Shown here in pieces: positions 1-13,062 of a DNA stretch of 64,000 bases; position 1 is the first letter of the stretch; each line of letters begins with the position of its first letter. The notes under the pieces were generated by a model. The model was not told the DNA's origin, made no database searches, and saw only the letters and a list, made by a program, of their open reading frames with translations. Origin of the DNA: Aphrophora alni (Eukaryota > Arthropoda > Insecta > Hemiptera > Aphrophoridae); the NCBI GenBank assembly GCA_963513935.1, contig OY740768.1, positions 66,080,231 to 66,144,230 on the forward strand. The letters run 5' to 3'. Position numbers and translations under genes: made by a program.

Positions 1-584
1 ATGTACATAGTGTATATATTATAAATATTTACTTTTAGATAATTACCTTTTAAACAGACCGTTCTAGATCAAATGTAAGTTTACAAACATTGTTTAACGT
101 TGCATTTATATATAGATGCCGTTGGAGTCTAATGTTAATATTTAAAAGATTAATGTTGTTTAATATAAGATACTTTCAACTCATAAAGTAGGTGAACTAC
201 TGTGTACCGCTGTTAGGAACCCCCATTGTTCAACTGTATTACATCATTTAGATAAGCTTTCTATATAGTTCGACAGATGGACAGATTGAGAGTAAATGAT
301 TGATTGAACGTCTTTATTAAAAGAGGTGAAACTAGGACCAAGTGTGCTCTATTTATCATAGTCGGTACTTGAAATTTATGACACGCAAGTTTAACCTACG
401 ATGGTACATTAGGCTTAAAACGAATGGAGGATTTTTATATTATTATTTGGTCTTTGTTCAAAATATATAAATGCATTACCCAAAAAAATGCATACATATT
501 GTTAGTATTTAAAGTGATATTTTGTATACCATGTTGGTAATATACAGTTATTTTTTATTCTTCCAATGAATTGCTTTTAATTAT

Positions 585-760
585 TGGGTAGCAGTGAAGA
601 TCAGTTGACAGAGCGCGTGTGTATCTCGCCGTAATTTGGACTAGGAAACCGTCTAAGGCTTCAAAGGTTCGAACCTGAATGATGGTGTTGCGTTTTTCTA
701 TGTGTTACCTACTACCCCGTCTTTATTAGTGTAATGGGCATAAAATATTGGACATTAAGC
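585..760 (+). mobile_element. tRNA-derived SINE copy
   Basis: A tRNA-like head carries an internal RNA polymerase III promoter. The A-box-like stretch begins at about 601 (tcagttgacagagcg) and the B box is ggttcgaacct at 666-676, about 60 bases downstream as in a tRNA gene. A body follows that reappears at about 44.0 kb, with the shared blocks gtgttacctac, ccccgtctt and gggcataaa. The head does not close into a clean tRNA cloverleaf, so this is a SINE head and not a tRNA gene. Transcription by Pol III and mobilisation by a LINE are inferred from the SINE class. Confidence 0.6.
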
Positions 761-1027
761 AAAACAGTTTTAAATAATTGTCTTTTGATCTCAGGTTTTT
801 GGTAATACTTTAAACAATTTTAACTAATTAGAGTTGAAGACATGCATTCGTTTCCATAAAAGAAATTTAAAAAATAAAGTTTTCAATTAAAAAATATTCA
901 CGTACTGCGTACTTCAAATTTTGTGTCTATTAGAATAAGAAATTTCGATGGGAGAATAGCTAAGAAGTTTTTATTACACTTTATGAATAACTTTTCACTA
1001 TTTTAAGTCTTAAAACAAGAAAATAGA

Positions 1028-1236
1028 AGGGGGAGGGTAAATGCATTATAAAGAGCTTAATGTACTTATTGATCTTTTTGTTTTGGATATTCTAAGAAAT
1101 TAACTATACTTAATTTTAAAAAATGTGAGATCGGATGGGGGGGGGTAAATGCCCTATAAAGTGCGTTATGTACTTATTGGACTTTTGGTTTGGATATGCT
1201 AAGAAAGTAACTATACTTAATTAAAACTTTATGGGA
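1028..1236. repeat. diverged tandem duplication, unit about 105 bp
   Basis: Two adjacent units, about 1028-1120 and 1137-1231, share in the same order a G-rich start (ggggagggtaaatgc), tataaag, atgtacttattg, ttttggatat and aactatacttaatt. The second unit begins with a run of ten G. The identity is high but not perfect, so the duplication is not recent. No coding potential is visible. Confidence 0.75.
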
Positions 1237-3569
1237 TCTGATTGATGTGTTTAGATAATAATCTACACGTCTTTAAATTTACATGACCTATTGAGCGAAA
1301 GTGACCGAATTACATAAGATTTGTGCTTATATATCTTATATACAGTTTATATTGATGATAAAAACTCTCCTTTAAGCAGGAGACAGATCTGTTTTAAGAT
1401 AGCTAGAATTACAGAACAAGCATTGTCATCCATTACAATACCCGCCCACATGCATTGTCAATCACACACGACAACTATCCCTTCTATACACTCTTTACTC
1501 GATTACATGACGAGATGTAATTCCGAACTACGTTTTGTGCTTTTTAATATATTCATTAGTCAACGTTATACTAAACATGGTCAGTGTTTTCTTTGACGTG
1601 GTTTTGATTGTCCCTTAGGTGCAAATGAGACTATTCTAATGTAGGTGGTGGGTGTTTTTGAACTTCACCAGACCGTAGGATTACTCAAAGTAGTGACTTC
1701 AACATTTGATGGCAACAAATGTTGTAAATTTTAATCACCCCAGTATATATTAGACCTTTACATAAATTGGAAATCTCTTCATCTCTTAAAAGAATCTGTA
1801 GTTTGAAACGACTTCACAGCATGGCTTTTTAGTATCTTTTGTTACAGTATTACAACGTTTCCATAACAGGTCGTAGAGTATCATTAATTTTATATAATTG
1901 TGTGTATCATTTTGATATACGAGTATAAAGAGAAAAACCGTGGAGATCTGAAAGTGTGTAAATATTAATATCAGAATCAAAATGGCTCAATAGATTGACA
2001 GTTATCAAACTTGTTAAACAAGTGACATAGTACAACATTTTTTTTTTCATTTTGTTGTCTATGAACTTTAAAGACTACCATTTTGTTATTTAGATTTCTA
2101 TTGGCTGTAAATAATAGTTCTATGAAAAAACATCATTCTATTTCAAATCAAACAGTATTTATGTTTAAATGTTTTTGTTTAAAGACCAATACAGATAGAT
2201 CAAGTTACATTATTTAAAGTAAAATATTGATTTTCGTTTAAGGTATTTATCATGATTACTATAAGCATTACATAGTTTCTTATTATTGCTTTAAATCAAA
2301 ATGATTGCTTCTTGTCCTATTTTTAATGGAGAATAGTTTCAATTTAAAAATATAAAGTTGAATCTTTACATTTTAAACTTTTTGACAACAATAAAAATTT
2401 CGAAAAACATTTGATTTCTTTTCATTTTAGGCCACAAAATCTCTACGACTCTAACAGCTAGACCGATTTCCATTCCCTATCACTAATCTCTTCCTTCAGT
2501 GGTGTAATTGTCCAGTATAAAATACGATTTTTTTATTTTTGTTTTTAAGCTTTAAAAAAAATCAACAACAAATTACGGAAAAGGAAGATCTGACTTTTCT
2601 TCTATAAGAAATTCAAGGGAAAATTAAACATTCAAAAAATAATGTCATTTTAAGTATTTTGTTCATGACTATTCAGAACGTAATTTTATACAAAATGTTT
2701 CGTTTCTCCTTTCTAATACAAAATATAGTCGTATCAGTAAATTCCTGACTTATTTTATATTCACCTTGTTCAGGAATTCATTTAATCCGGAGATATGTTT
2801 CATAGACGCATTATCATTCTAGCTGAGACATGCAGCCTGTGAAACGATTCTGGTTAATTAAAATCTGTATTTCTTGTTTAAATTTTTGAAATATCTTTCT
2901 GATTCGTAAGTGAAAATATATTGGTATAGTTCTTAGCCATTAGTACCCTAATGACTGATCATTAATTTAAATATGGGTAAATATTGTGAAATCAATTAGG
3001 CTTAATTTAATTATTTAGACTATTAATTATTATAGTCTTCTAATTCAAAAAATCTTCAAGGCTGTTTATTAATCATAATTCAGCTATAAAATATTTTAGT
3101 GATGTTATCGCTTTTTTGATTTATTCATCAAAACATCTTATACACAGTTGCCTGCTAGTATGTCAAACACTTTTATTTTTTCTAGTCAAGTTTTAATTTT
3201 CAACCTAACATTTTTTACTTTTATTCACATAATGATTTGTATTAATGTAAAATCATATAAATAGATTTTTTAACGTTTTATTCCTGACAATAAATTAGAA
3301 AACCTAGAAACTGAATTAAAACCTTGACTGTCACGAAAGAAAAATGTTTGGTTAGTTTCAGCTGAGAGTTCTTTACAACCTATTCTTTCAAACTGACATA
3401 AACAAATTTAGAGGCACGTTCACTTCAGCAGGCAATTAAAATTACATGAACTACAAGATAAATCAAATTTAAACGTTAGGTCTAATGTTCGAATTAATGT
3501 TTAGTATTTACCTAACTAAAACTGAATTGGTTAACACAAAATGGATTTTCCAAGTAAATAGCTTAACTA
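1237..3569. other. AT-rich stretch without recognised features
   Basis: I see no gene, terminal repeat or conserved motif here. The open frames (for example 1321-1596 and 1786-1980 minus) are short, start in low-complexity codons and match no family I know. Confidence 0.4.
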
Positions 3570-3720
3570 GATATATTAATGGGACTTACCGTCACAATAG
3601 TCTATATTCGTAGTTATATCACTACGGCCGTTTCGGCTATTCAGCCATTTTCAAGTTTTTTTATGCTGGGTTTTCCCGTTGTCTTAGTTTAAAAAACTCA
3701 CAAATCACAAGCACACGACA
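3570..3720 (-). mobile_element. Penelope-type terminal-repeat fragment with hammerhead-like core (copy A)
   Basis: On the minus strand, 3655-3625 reads ttgaaaa, then a hairpin ggct-gaat-agcc, then gaaac. Downstream come ccgtag, aatatagacta, ttgtgac and ggtaag. The same order occurs in the 35-kb Penelope-associated inverted repeat (gccttatgttgaggc, gaaac, tgtagct, aatgaacta, tttgac, aaggta). No protein-coding part of the element is seen next to it. Assignment to Penelope-like elements is by similarity to the 35-kb copy. Confidence 0.5.
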
Positions 3721-3799
3721 CATAACAGACACACAAGTTCTTTAAACATTTAATACACGATTCTGTAGGCCCACTGTCACAACGCGTTAAAAATATATG

Positions 3800-3800
<1 letters not shown>

Positions 3801-3878
<78 letters not shown>

Positions 3879-3879
3879 C
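3801..3879. repeat. (TA)n(AC)n compound microsatellite
   Basis: About 21 TA units (3801-3842) lead through gcatatata into about 13 AC units ending at 3878. The TA tract is flanked by atgctatata on the left and tatatagcat on the right, so it can fold into a long imperfect hairpin. It abuts the inverted-repeat element starting at 3880. Confidence 0.9.
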
Positions 3880-4473
3880 CAAAGCTTTGCACATTGTTAA
3901 TGGAGTCCAAAACCTATTTTAGTACATATTCAGTGGACCGCTAACTTTCAAGGGGGACGGCCCACAATGAGTAAATAGGAAATCTTAAATGAGAGTTGTA
4001 TATCGAACTAAAGGCCTTTATGAGTAGAATGAAATACTGTAAACTCGACCTCAGAAGTTTCACTCTAGCTAAAATAGCGCGGGTTTAAAATTCATATTAG
4101 CTACGACGTCAGGTATGTTGAAAACAAGCTTAATAATGTTTACTAAGTAGAGAAGTACTCTTTTGAAATGAAAGCTTTGCAAATCAATATCTGGCATTAA
4201 AAAACTATTTTTTAAACTGCTCACTGGGTCTTTACCTCCAATGTTGGACGGCCAACTTAAAAACCCTCACTATTTTAGCTAGGGTGAACCTTTTGAGGCC
4301 GGGTTTAAGGGATTGTGTTCTACTCTTAAAGGCCTTTAATTCGATTTAAAACTCGACCTATGCTGCCATTTATGATTTCCTACTTACTCCTTATGGGCCG
4401 TCCCCCTGGAAAACACTGAATATGTACTTAAATAGATAGGTTTGTGTGTCTATTAACAATGTGCAAAGCTTTG
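3880..4473. mobile_element. MITE with long terminal inverted repeats (594 bp)
   Basis: The left end (caaagctttgcac) is the reverse complement of the right end (gtgcaaagctttg). Matching continues inward for about 210 bp on each side: acatattcagtg, gggggacggccca, gagtaa-tagg, aaaggccttta-gagtaga, and tagctaaaata-g-ggttt all pair with their complements between 4262 and 4473. The spacer is about 165 bp and there is no transposase. Long arms with a short unique centre fit a foldback MITE. The superfamily cannot be assigned because no clean target duplication is visible beside the microsatellite. Confidence 0.8.
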
Positions 4474-4479
4474 TAGCTT

Positions 4480-7164
4480 TATCTGCATTGGTTAAACAAA
4501 TATTAGGTTGTACCGGGACTTATTTAACACTAGGTAATTTATTAAATATATTAAATAGAAAATTAATTTAAAATATAACAAGATGTGCATAAAGGTAGAA
4601 CATTTAAATATTAATATTGAGTATTTAAAAATACTCGTGCTTACTTCAAAAAAACTTATACTTTTGAAGTGAAACAAAAAGTTTTTTTAGAAGTACAAAT
4701 AATTTTCCTCAGGGCTCTGTTCAATTTATTTTAATGTTTCCGTTGAAACATTATATTTCCTATTATCTTGAAGGCAGTGCATTTGATGGTTTCCTACTTT
4801 TTATGTACGAACTGAGTAGACTTCATTAAGTTATAAAATAAAGTGCAAACCTCCTCATAAATCAAAACTTTTTCATAGCAACCTCTCTTTAACAAGAAAA
4901 TATTTCATAAAATAACCCATTACATTTATTTACACTGCGTGCTTTATTATCTCTGCTAATTTAAGTACACGTTTTTCCTCTTTAAGATGCATGATTGTAT
5001 TATCCAAGTGGCCGGTAGCGCCCTAAGTAACCTTAGCCGCAATAAACACGCGAAATGATTTTTGTTTTTGTTTTTTTGTTTTACTGTTAGAAACCACGCA
5101 ATGCATACTTAATGCCACTTCGATGGCTCACGCACAGTGGTGAACTGTGAACCCGGCTTTGGAAACTTGTAATTTGTCACCATTCTCACACATACACACG
5201 CCCACGAGTTGACCTTCGCAAATCCGATGTTTAGCCGCAGCTACTGAATTTATTACTGTAACCAGTTGCACAGTTTCATTGATTAATGGTTATAAACATA
5301 GTATCTGAGCTCAAAACGCTCGCGGGACGTAAACAAATCGGTGCCAAGCCCTCTTGATGTGTATTTGCATATATTATTGGTTAAAGTCCGATACGTTATG
5401 TGAAACAACTATAAATCATTAGATAGAATGATAACATGATATTAAAGCCCTATTACGATTCCAAAGTTTGCGGTGAACTCAACTACAATTGATCAATTAA
5501 TTTATCAAAATGAATATTTTATTGTGGTGTAATCTTGTTCGCATATTTTCATTTCAAGCGATAATATGAATTATAAATAAGTAGTATTTATTGGGGTAAT
5601 AAAAAAATTAATAACGTAGAGTTAAATTTTGAATCGTAAATATAGTTACAACAATTTTTCACAGATACACTCGTGTCGTAAAAGTACAAAAAAAAACTAG
5701 ATGAAATAACAAAAACAAAATATATTAATGAATAAATTCATTTTGGTCAGATAAGGGACAACTAAATACTCGAATTTGGCCACTATTACTAATTAGCTTG
5801 GTCAGTTTATTTCGACCGCTTATCAAATAATTTGATTCCATGTACCAAATAGAGATTTAGTTAAATGAACTAACTTTGGTCGGATTTACTAATTGTTTGA
5901 TTTTAATATTCTAAAATATATAGATAGAATTATCAAAACGTAAAGATGGCGTGAAAATTCGTTTTACTTGCAAGAATTTATGCATAAGTTATATACATAG
6001 TTTTTTCTAAAGTAGGTTTCACAAATATAATTTAACTTTTTACACTATTATTGTATTCATATAAATAAATTAGTACTAGGCTACTCCATAACAACTGTTA
6101 AGATTTCAGTGCATTGTTTTACAGTATTACCTAAATTCCAACATTAATGAACGTGCTTGGATGTATTAGGCGGGATTTAATAAACTTTCAAAATTTCTCG
6201 TATTGATTGAACAGTTTACGTCAACAACATTTATTTTAAATTTTGTTCTACATCTTTTGAAGTCTTAATTTTTAATGACTGTATTAACAGAATAATTTTA
6301 CATATTGTCACAAATATAAGAAAATATTGAATTAGGCTTTATTTGACATCAACGACCACAAGATATTGGCTACGTTCGAAAACTGACCAAAGCACGATAT
6401 AAGATTATAGATTTAGTACTATGAAAAAAAAAAAAATCCCTAAAACCACGATAAAAACATATTGTATTTTCACCATAGTGCTCTAGTGATTCGTACGATT
6501 TAGTGCTATGTAACAAAATATTTGTGGTAAAAATAATAACAAATAATCGCCAAATCATTTGGAACTTAGTTAAAGTAAACACATTATTGGTTACAACTGA
6601 AAATATAATATGAGTGAAGAATCGGCCACGCAGGTAGAGGAATGGGCCAGTTGGTGAGGTAGGGAAGGGTACAGCTGTCAGTTCGCTACTAACCTGCCTG
6701 CTTACGTTCTGCCGGGTTAGAGCTTCACTTCAAATGTTTTTATTAATATATGTATAAAATTTCCGTTCTTACTATTTTGAATCAACCTATATATATATTT
6801 GTATATGTAAAAAGATAATTTATACATAGTTAATTCTTAATTTCAAATTATGCAAGGACTTCATAAATATTTTATCTCTCATCTCGGAGAGGGGTACTCG
6901 TGCTGTCTTATGGATTTCTATTTAGATTCGCATTCAATGAATTTAGTTTTAAATAGCTCAAAAGTAATAAAAAAACAGTCTGAAATTATTTCAAACAAAT
7001 CTGTATAAATTTGGAGTTTGAAGTTATCTATAGTTCTTTTAAATTGTCTATTATATTTAAATTTTTCCTGTCTTTATTTTTTTAATATTATATAATAAAT
7101 TATAATTGAATGCCTCTTACCAATCTTTTCTCTGTTTGAAGTTATTTGTTAATGATGGAAGTTC
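4480..7164. other. AT-rich stretch; two GC-richer patches of unknown origin
   Basis: No gene is recognised. Two patches (about 5005-5360 and 6620-6725) are visibly richer in G+C and CpG than their surroundings, but every frame is closed within a few tens of codons. They may be eroded transposon or exon remnants. Nothing in the sequence decides between these. Confidence 0.35.
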
Positions 7165-7448
7165 AATTTTATTATTATACATTTTTCGGACATTGGGTTA
7201 GTTGTGTGTTACCGTGATTGTGTTTTTTTGACTTCTCAGTTATAGCTCTGAGATGCGTGCTTAAATATTAAGGTTGGTGGTATTCTCATTTAATTTTACT
7301 TCTTACATAGGCTTAGTTTCTAGTTTCATGTTTCTTTAGTTTTTAGTCTCTTGATAACGGGAATTGATTCTTATTCCCGAAACGTCGTGTTTTGATTTTT
7401 AACACACAAATGATGGCAAATGTCCGAAAAATGTATAATAATAAAATT
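7165..7448. mobile_element. Penelope-type terminal-repeat element with perfect 30-bp inverted ends (copy B)
   Basis: Positions 7165-7194 and 7419-7448 are perfect 30-bp inverted repeats that end inward in cggacatt/aatgtccg. Inside, on the plus strand, 7350-7388 reads ttgataac, a stem gggaat-(8)-attccc, then gaaacgtcgtg. The same order (ttgataac, stem, gaaacgtc, then tccga about 40-60 bases later) occurs at 18.5 kb and 34.5 kb on the minus strand. The 284-bp unit has no coding capacity. The core resembles that of hammerhead ribozymes, which are known from Penelope-like elements. Confidence 0.6.
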
Positions 7449-7799
7449 ACCAATCTCGTTATGGTTATCATAACATAATGAGTTATGGGTCCACCTCACA
7501 GCCTCAAAGATGCAATGTACGTGTTCTCATCATAAACAAATTAAAAATAATTATTGGAATTTATATATACATTTTTTTCAAATATTCTTCTCTACCGTAA
7601 TTTATTGTGTTTAAGGATTAAGTATAAATTAAAAATACACATAATAGTTTATAAGCCGTTATTATTTGCACTAAAAAGTGTGTATATTATAATTGTTAGT
7701 AATAAATCAAAAGGAATATTCGTAAATAAATTAAATGTATAAACAAGAAACTTAGCAATGGTACAGTGTATTTCTGATTACTTTAATGCTTATTAATGG

Positions 7800-8170
7800 T
7801 ATTACTACTTCTTCCATGTCAACTTCTTCATCACTATCAACAAAGGACTCCAAGTCACTGTCGTTGTCACAAAGTCACTGTCGTTGTCACTGTTATCTCC
7901 GACATTTATAATGAAACGTTCGGTAACATTGTCTATGACTCCATCGGCAGCCATGTAGTCGTCTTGGATTGTTTTCCGATATAGCGTTGAACTTTTCAAG
8001 AGCAAGTTGTGTTACAGACTCAACAGTGAACTTGATATTTTTCTTATTAATGTGCCTTTTTACTGTAGCCCAAATGAGTTCTATCGGGTTGAGTTCTGGA
8101 CGGTAAGGTGGTAGTCTTAATACTGAATGGCCTGCTTTCATGATTATTTGGTCAATTTTATACATTGAGT
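7800..8170 (-). pseudogene. IS630/Tc1-mariner-type transposase, C-terminal fragment, frameshifted
   Basis: The minus-strand frame 8165-7893 contains LPPYRPELNPIELIWATVK. This is the hallmark around the third catalytic acidic residue (the E of NPIEL) of the DDE domain in IS630/Tc1-like transposases. These enzymes cut and paste the element at TA sites. After this block the reading continues only in another frame (8005-7805: QDDYMAADGVIDN, then an acidic GDNSDNDSD end), so there is a frameshift near 7930-7960. Only the last quarter or so of a transposase of some 330-400 residues remains. The N-terminal DNA-binding domain and the first two acidic residues are absent, and no terminal inverted repeats were found. 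The copy is dead. The family is clear, the exact subfamily is not. Confidence 0.8.
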
Positions 8171-9867
8171 CACAAAATATATCAACCGGTTAACAGTGGT
8201 CATTGTTTTGTGCCACCAAATATTTTTATTCCTGGTAATATGTTGTAACTATGTTCATTAAGATATTTTTAAATTTGAAAATCAAAATTTACCACCATGG
8301 TATTTATATATAAAATGAGCATGTCTTATAGAAAATTATTATATTTTAAATCAATAAATAACTAAGATGTTAATCCACCCAGCTACCACCTAAATGACTC
8401 TTTTTTTAACACCATTGTTCAATACCTGGTGAACACACACACGTCCCAAAATAATTGGTGGTTTGAATCAAACGAACTGAATTATATATTTGTTCGCGAA
8501 TTTGTTTTTTTACAAAATTATATTCAATCCAAAATAAGATGAAGGTAATTTGTTTTCGTTATCTCGTCAAGTTTTTTCAGGTTATGGAAAGGTAAATTTA
8601 TATAGTAGGACTTTTAGGCACTCATAGGACTTCCAATTTCACTCAATTTTGTTCTGTTAATTTATTATCATATCCTTTGTTTAAAAAATAACACTTTTTT
8701 TTATCGAATTTTATTGTTATGCAATACCTGATAAATTTTATGAACACCAGATCTTTTAAGAGTTCTTGATAAAAATTCGCCAAAAATCACTGTTCTCGTC
8801 AAGTTATTTCAAATTGTAAACAATTCAATTTTTTCTGCAGTTAATTGATGTTTGTGTGTGTTGCTATATTTAACTAACGTTGCCTTGAAATAATAGACAC
8901 AAAATAATGCTAAAATTCTGATAAGTCATCTTACCACAACGGTTTTTCTTGGGCTGAACCAATAATTTCTCATCGGATTTTAGTCCTCGACATTCACTGA
9001 CCTTGCAACATGGCGGCTACTCTCCTCCGTACAATCACACTAACGAACCATACTTTCCCGAAAGTAGACTTTATATACTCACAAAGAAGTAGATGAATAA
9101 TATATTGTAACAAATGTGAAATGTTTTATGTCATAAATACTTTTTACTTAATTCCTAAACGAAAATTATTAAATTTTCTTTTAAATTACAACGAAAACTC
9201 ACAGTTTATTCCCATCTAAAATATTTATATAACATACGTTATAAATATAAATTATCATAATACATTATAGATAGGGATCAGGTATTGGGGTACAGATGTT
9301 TGTAATCTTCACATTATATGAATTTTACATCAGACAACAAATACTACTATGTTGATAACGATTTACACACTTGTACTGTACTACAAAGTTTTCTTTGTTT
9401 AAAGTTATTACAGTGAGTTTTCCATTTTTTGCTTTTCATATTGCTTTATTGATTTAGTTCAGGGATTCAAGATTTTTATATTTTTAAATTCATTAACTAG
9501 CTAAAAGTAACATGGTGAATATTCTTAATTAAAAAAAAATTGTATTTCATGACAATGTGGTTTTTTAGTAGCGGGACAACAAAACATAAGCACCGATCAT
9601 GACCCCATATATTTTTAATATTTATATATTTCTACAAAACAGTATAAAAATAAATTGTTAAAAACCAAAATGAACAATGTATAATTTATTTGTATAAAAG
9701 TTGTTATATCGGCTTTTAAAATTTTATGTGTCATAAATATTTACAAGAATAAAAATGTTTTATTTATAAATACTACATAGCAATATCAATTTTATTATTT
9801 GGTTATGTTTTCAAATGAAAGAGAAGATTGTATTCATTGTTGAACAGCCCTAGAACTACATATATTT
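8171..9867. other. AT-rich stretch without recognised features
   Basis: No gene or repeat boundary is recognised. A short GC-richer island around 8990-9060 contains atggcggct but has no open frame of useful length. Confidence 0.35.
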
Positions 9868-10004
9868 TATTTTATATATACTATTCGTATCTGTCAAATG
9901 TAGTCTTTATTTACGTGGCAGCGAAACATGTAGCCACATAGAAGGTAAAGTTAAAATTAAAATAAAGACTACATTTGACAGATACGAATAGTATATATAA
10001 AATA
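9868..10004. repeat. perfect 45-bp inverted repeat with 47-nt loop, Penelope-terminal-repeat-like
   Basis: 9868-9912 and 9960-10004 are exact reverse complements. The loop holds gtggc and gccac around cgaaacatgtag. Loop and right arm together give cgaaac, tgtagc, aaagactac, tttgacag in the order seen after the hammerhead-like core at 35.2 kb (gaaac, tgtagc, gaactac, tttgac). This is most simply read as two terminal repeats joined head-on, with most of one lost. Perfect arms in decayed surroundings imply recent formation or sequence homogenisation. Confidence 0.6.
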
Positions 10005-10901
<897 letters not shown>

Positions 10902-11109
10902 AAACCTGTTTGGAGAATTGCTACAAATATTTGCATTTGTAAAGCAACCGATTCTGTTTAAAGTCATATTTTAACTGATTATTTGCCACATAAGCCTTAA
11001 TATGTCCGGAGTATTCGTACATCTAAACTTACGATTCTTCATTATACAATCCTTTCTTCCATCTTCTAGTAGTCTTCCTCCTTATTGTTGGACGTTTCTT
11101 GTCAAACTT

Positions 11110-12015
11110 CAAGCATCGCGTTAAAAGGACAGCACAAATCCATTACATGGACTTGAAACTGTTGGGTGGAACCCAATTCTGGACCAACAGCAACAACATG
11201 ATTTTACGAAAGTGAGAGATCTCATCAACTCTGATCAGTTGATAATAACAGTGATGGGATATAAATTAAATTTGAATTTCCAAACCGTTCATAACATTTT
11301 CACCCATGATTTGAGGATGCAGAATATTTGTACAAAAATGATACCAAAGAAATCCACTCGAAAGAAGAAGAACAACAGAAAATATGTGTCTCGACCTTTT
11401 ATTGTACTAAAAAATAACAGGATTTTATTTAATAAAATGTAAGTATGATTCAGAAAAAAAACTTTAAAGTACGAAGTGGCATCCAAAACTCGCCATGTCC
11501 AAAAAGTAAGAAAATAAAAATTCAAGATAAAATCATTAGTCATTACTTTTTTTATATTCCAGATGTTGCGAATAAGGAATTTGTGCTCAAGAATATAGAG
11601 TCAATCAAATTTGCTATCTTGTGGCTCTTGAAAGCCATTCGTGTCCCGGTAGAGATTGTTGACTCTCGGGTGCTTCTTCATGTTAACAACCTCCGTCATA
11701 CCCCACTTTCTGTGAATGAGTATTTGGCTTAAAACACCATTCATATAGAGTAGCAGCAATCTCACGCCTCAGATCTTAGTCCATGTTATTATCTCCTCAT
11801 TCCAAAACTCAAAAACTATCTTTGAAAGTTTAATCATTTGAAAGTGCAGAAGTGTTTTGATACAAGATTGTGACGGACCAGCTGAAGACAGTGATTATTT
11901 TAGACTTCGAACACTGTATGAGTCAATAGAAACGATGTCTCAGTAAGTGTGTGGCTTCTCAAGGGAATTATTTTGAAGAAGTTAAATTATTTTGAAATTA
12001 ATCAATAGTTTAATA
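11110..12015 (+). pseudogene. mariner (irritans-like) transposase, decayed and internally deleted
   Basis: The fragments follow mariner transposase order. From 11206: VRDLINSDQLIITV, then YKLNLNFQTVHNIFTHDL and ICTKMIPK (the helix-turn-helix to linker region). From about 11450: KTRHVQK-like and KEFV segments of the catalytic core. At about 11660-11730: LLHVNNLRHTPLSVNEYLA, corresponding to the HDN block with the second catalytic Asp, here degraded. Then in shifted frames LSPCYYLLIPKLKN, replacing the third Asp block, and finally VWLLKGIILKKL (11945-11980), the usual C-terminal end. About 60 residues are missing between the linker and the core, and several stops and frameshifts are present. 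Mariner transposase cuts and pastes at TA. This copy cannot. Terminal inverted repeats were not identified. Confidence 0.8.
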
Positions 12016-12399
12016 AACTTTTTTGAGCTTAAGTGTGTTCCGATTTATATAAAGAAATTGAAGATATGATTTAAAACACCTAAATGACGAAATCTAATGA
12101 TGTGATTTCAAATCCGGCAGATGTTGAATGTTGTGCGTAATATCTACTAGGAAAACAAATACCAATTACTATTGAACCAACATGTAATGTTATATGTATA
12201 ATAAGCTTAATTTATACAAACTGATATAATTAGACAACAATCAATATTCCGTTTTTATATATGGAAAATGTTAGCATGTTTTAATTATATAAATGTTAAA
12301 TTTAGAAAAGTTATAAACATTTGTTTGTTTTTCTTCTTTCTTTCGTTGCCATCAACTACTAACTGTGACGGGTTTTTATATCAGGGATTAGTATAACTT

Positions 12400-13062
12400 T
12401 CTTTATTATTGTGAAAGAAGAGGGTTTTACCTCCTAGTCACTTCAGTCTATAATACTTTGTGTGTACTACTTCTTCCTGACTATCTTATTTCTATGCCCT
12501 TGGTTAACGAGAGGATTTTCCTAGCCATGTTGATTGTTGCTTTAAAAGTCACATCTAAGCCGAAGATGAGTTTTCGTCTACATCGTAATGCCTCGTACTT
12601 TAGAAGTATAGGTTTCTAGGTACTAGTTGCATAGTCTGCATTTCACGTTTCCTTAGAAAAATACCATGATTTTGTTTACTTTGTGAAGTGACGAACTTAG
12701 ATAGTATCAGATCTGGTTGAACCAGTGATCCGTAAAGTTTGCCTGTGAAGTATTGTGTCCTTAGTTCCTTAATTTCTACGTTGAGACATTGTTTTTGAGT
12801 ATCTTTTGTTACGGCTTTAGTTATACTCCACAGGGGTTCTGATCCAATGAAGGATTTCTTGGATCCATTTTTTAGCCAGTTTACCCGCCTCTTTGTTGCC
12901 TTCGTAGCCTCTATATCCTGGTATCCAGCCATGTATTGCCTGTTTTGGGTCGAAAGCTTTAATTAAGGTTCGGTGACAATCCCACAATATTATCATTAGG
13001 GGCATTTTCCAATGGCTTGCCTTTCTTCTGAAGTATGGTGAAGTACACTTTATCAAATCTCA
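12400..13062 (-). pseudogene. LINE ORF2 C-terminus with RNase H domain (family 1), truncated
   Basis: Minus strand from 13056: a remnant of the RNase H core, DCHRTLIKAFDPKQ, then WIPGYRGYEGNKEAGKLAKK, in which the conserved His of W-PGH is Tyr. Then comes FIGSEPLWSITKAVTKD and, in another frame, the C-terminal tail (KFVTSQSKQNHGIFLRK). This RNase H degrades the RNA strand during target-primed reverse transcription in R1/I/Jockey-like non-LTR retrotransposons. The minus-strand tail continues to about 12400 and matches the second copy at 51.5-52.4 kb over its length. Reverse transcriptase and endonuclease are absent, consistent with 5' truncation, and frameshifts are present. The clade cannot be fixed without the RT domain. 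Confidence 0.75.

Noticed and set aside
600..690. A functional tRNA gene
   Set aside because: A- and B-box-like sequences are present, but acceptor and anticodon stems do not pair, and the body repeats at 44 kb, so it is a SINE.
6620..6725. Conserved exon or structured RNA in a GC-rich patch
   Set aside because: All frames close quickly and inverted words (gcaggtag/cctgcctgc) are too short to support a structure.
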